Shown here piece after piece: positions 14,459 to 15,460 of a DNA stretch of 15,460 nt. The DNA is taken from NCBI GenBank assembly GCA_905209725.1, contig CAJLTZ010000061.1, positions 1-15,460 of the forward strand, read 5' to 3'. The notes under the pieces are model-generated. The model worked only from the letters and a program-made list of their open reading frames with translations, was not told where the DNA came from and ran no database searches. Source of the DNA: an uncultured Muribaculaceae bacterium (GTDB lineage: Bacteria > Bacteroidota > Bacteroidia > Bacteroidales > Muribaculaceae). Each line of letters begins with the position of its first letter. Within the stretch, counting starts at the first letter, position 1. The position numbers and the translations under genes were made by a program.

Positions 14459-15280
14459 TCAATACTGTTCGCTTTCGTTGGGAAAGTCACCGCTTTTCAC
14501 ATCCTCGATATAGCGGCCCACAGCGTCGTGAATCACCGTGCCCACGTCGGCATATCTTCTGAGGAAGCGAGGGGAGAAACCCTGATTGATGCCTAACATG
14601 TCATGCATCACGAGCACCTGGCCGTCGACTCCGCCTCCGGCACCGATGCCGATGATGGGGATTGTAAGTTCCGATGCCACTCTGGCAGCAAGGTCGGCAG
14701 GAATCTTTTCCAGCACAATGCCAAAGCAACCGATCTCCTCGAGCATATGGGCATCGGCCACGAGTTTATCGGCCTCCTCCTTCTGGCGGGCACGCACATT
14801 ATAGGTGCCGAACTTGTTGATGCTCTGGGGAGTGAGGCCGAGATGACCCATCACCGGAATGCCGGCCGAGAGAATCCTTTCCACGCTCTCGCGGATTTCC
14901 GAACCGCCCTCCATCTTCACTGCCTCGGCATGGCTCTCCTTCATGATGCGGATTGCCGATGCAAGAGCCTCCTTGGAATTCCCCTGATAGGAACCGAACG
15001 GAAGGTCGACTACAACAAGAGCGCGCTGCACACCCTTCATCACCGACTTGGCATGATATATCATCTGGTCGAGAGTGATGGGAAGGGTGGTGACATTTCC
15101 GGCCATTACATTGGAGGCCGAGTCGCCCACGAGAATTACGTCGATGCCGGCGCCATCGATAAGGCGAGCCATCGAATAATCATAGGCCGTGAGCATCGAT
15201 ATCTTTTCGCCCCGTTGCTTCATCTCCACGAGGCGGCGCGTAGTGACTTTGCGCGTATTGTCGATTGTATTTGTTGACAT
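14459..15280 (-). CDS. panB: 3-methyl-2-oxobutanoate hydroxymethyltransferase
   Basis: Adds a hydroxymethyl group from 5,10-methylenetetrahydrofolate to 2-oxoisovalerate, giving ketopantoate, the first committed step to pantothenate and coenzyme A. The 273-residue protein keeps the metal ligands D53 (VGDS), D92 (DLPFGSY) and E124 (KMEGG), and the catalytic E191 (VLEKIP). TAYDYSMARL (31-40) and GIGAGGGVDGQVLV (211-224) are also diagnostic. Length is normal for the family. I chose the ATG at 15280; a longer frame needs a TTG five codons upstream and adds residues the family lacks. No panC or panD is in the window. The glycosyltransferase follows after 24 bases. Confidence 0.96.
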   Translation of the reverse strand: MSTNTIDNTRKVTTRRLVEMKQRGEKISMLTAYDYSMARLIDGAGIDVILVGDSASNVMAGNVTTLPITLDQMIYHAKSVMKGVQRALVVVDLPFGSYQGNSKEALASAIRIMKESHAEAVKMEGGSEIRESVERILSAGIPVMGHLGLTPQSINKFGTYNVRARQKEEADKLVADAHMLEEIGCFGIVLEKIPADLAARVASELTIPIIGIGAGGGVDGQVLVMHDMLGINQGFSPRFLRRYADVGTVIHDAVGRYIEDVKSGDFPNESEQY

Positions 15281-15297
15281 ATGTCGTGATTTCAAAT

Positions 15298-15312
15298 CCT
15301 TTTCTGAAAAGG
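15298..15312. promoter_or_regulatory. Small hairpin in the panB leader
   Basis: CCTTTT and AAAAGG flank CTG, a perfect 6-base stem within the roughly 60-base leader between the panB promoter and its ATG at 15280. It is too small and isolated to be a recognised riboswitch. It may affect translation, or may be chance. Confidence 0.3.
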
Positions 15313-15346
15313 TAAACTGCCTTTATAAAGAGTTGGTATTGCAATG

Positions 15347-15378
15347 CAAAATTACTAATTATCATTTAAACGGGCAAA
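15347..15378 (-). promoter_or_regulatory. Bacteroidales-type promoter for panB
   Basis: On the minus strand TTTG at 15378-15375, exactly 20 bases, then TAATTTTG at 15354-15347 gives a full match to the Bacteroidales -33/-7 consensus. The start codon is 66 bases downstream. The rest of the window (15379-15460) is AT-rich and shows no gene or other recognisable feature. Confidence 0.72.
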
Positions 15379-15460
15379 CAACGCCTATATTTCAATTTTT
15401 TTTAATAACTTTCCTCTAAAACGTATTTGTCAACATCATACAGGAATAGCATCAAAAAAG

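Noticed and set aside
15281..15295. Longer PanB start at a TTG (15295)
   Set aside because: An ATG at 15280 gives the usual PanB length and the extra five residues are not family-like.

Overview
The window looks like chromosomal DNA of a moderately GC-rich gut-type Bacteroidales bacterium. Three intergenic regions carry the Bacteroidales sigma-factor signature (TTTG or GTTG, 20 bases, then TAATTTTG). Shine-Dalgarno sequences are weak or absent. CarA, CarB and the long PurF resemble the versions I know from Bacteroidetes. Family level (for example Muribaculaceae or Alistipes-like) cannot be fixed from the sequence alone. Every convincing gene lies on the minus strand, so transcription runs from high to low coordinates.

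Layout in transcription order. (1) 15460-13511: a promoter, panB (pantothenate synthesis) and a family 2 glycosyltransferase. (2) 13473-13312: a 162-base near-perfect palindrome between two transcription units. (3) 13231-1406: one tightly packed run of nine genes, purF-carA-carB-pyrC-pyrK-pyrD-pyrF-pyrE-pyrB. Two junctions (purF/carA, pyrK/pyrD) overlap as ATGA and the gaps are 78 bases or less. The promoter sits almost on the purF start codon. (4) 1339-292: its own promoter, then a short formate/nitrite-type channel and a cysteine-rich C_GCAxxG_C_C protein. (5) 290-1: a tandem-repeat array of 25-28 base units that switches orientation near position 63.

The nine-gene run holds all six steps of de novo UMP synthesis. 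CarA and CarB make carbamoyl phosphate, PyrB makes carbamoyl aspartate, and PyrC makes dihydroorotate. PyrD with PyrK oxidises it to orotate using NAD+, which suits an anaerobe; PyrE adds PRPP, and PyrF decarboxylates to UMP. PurF at the head is the first committed enzyme of purine synthesis, so one transcript would serve both nucleotide branches, which compete for glutamine and PRPP.

The most unusual protein is PyrB. It ends in a four-cysteine zinc domain like the C-terminal domain of the PyrI regulatory chain, but without PyrI's nucleotide-binding domain. The non-coding DNA is also structured: the long palindrome, the two-orientation minisatellite, and three separate spacers built from different degenerate 7-base tandem repeats. 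I saw no tRNA, rRNA, insertion sequence, CRISPR array or prophage gene.
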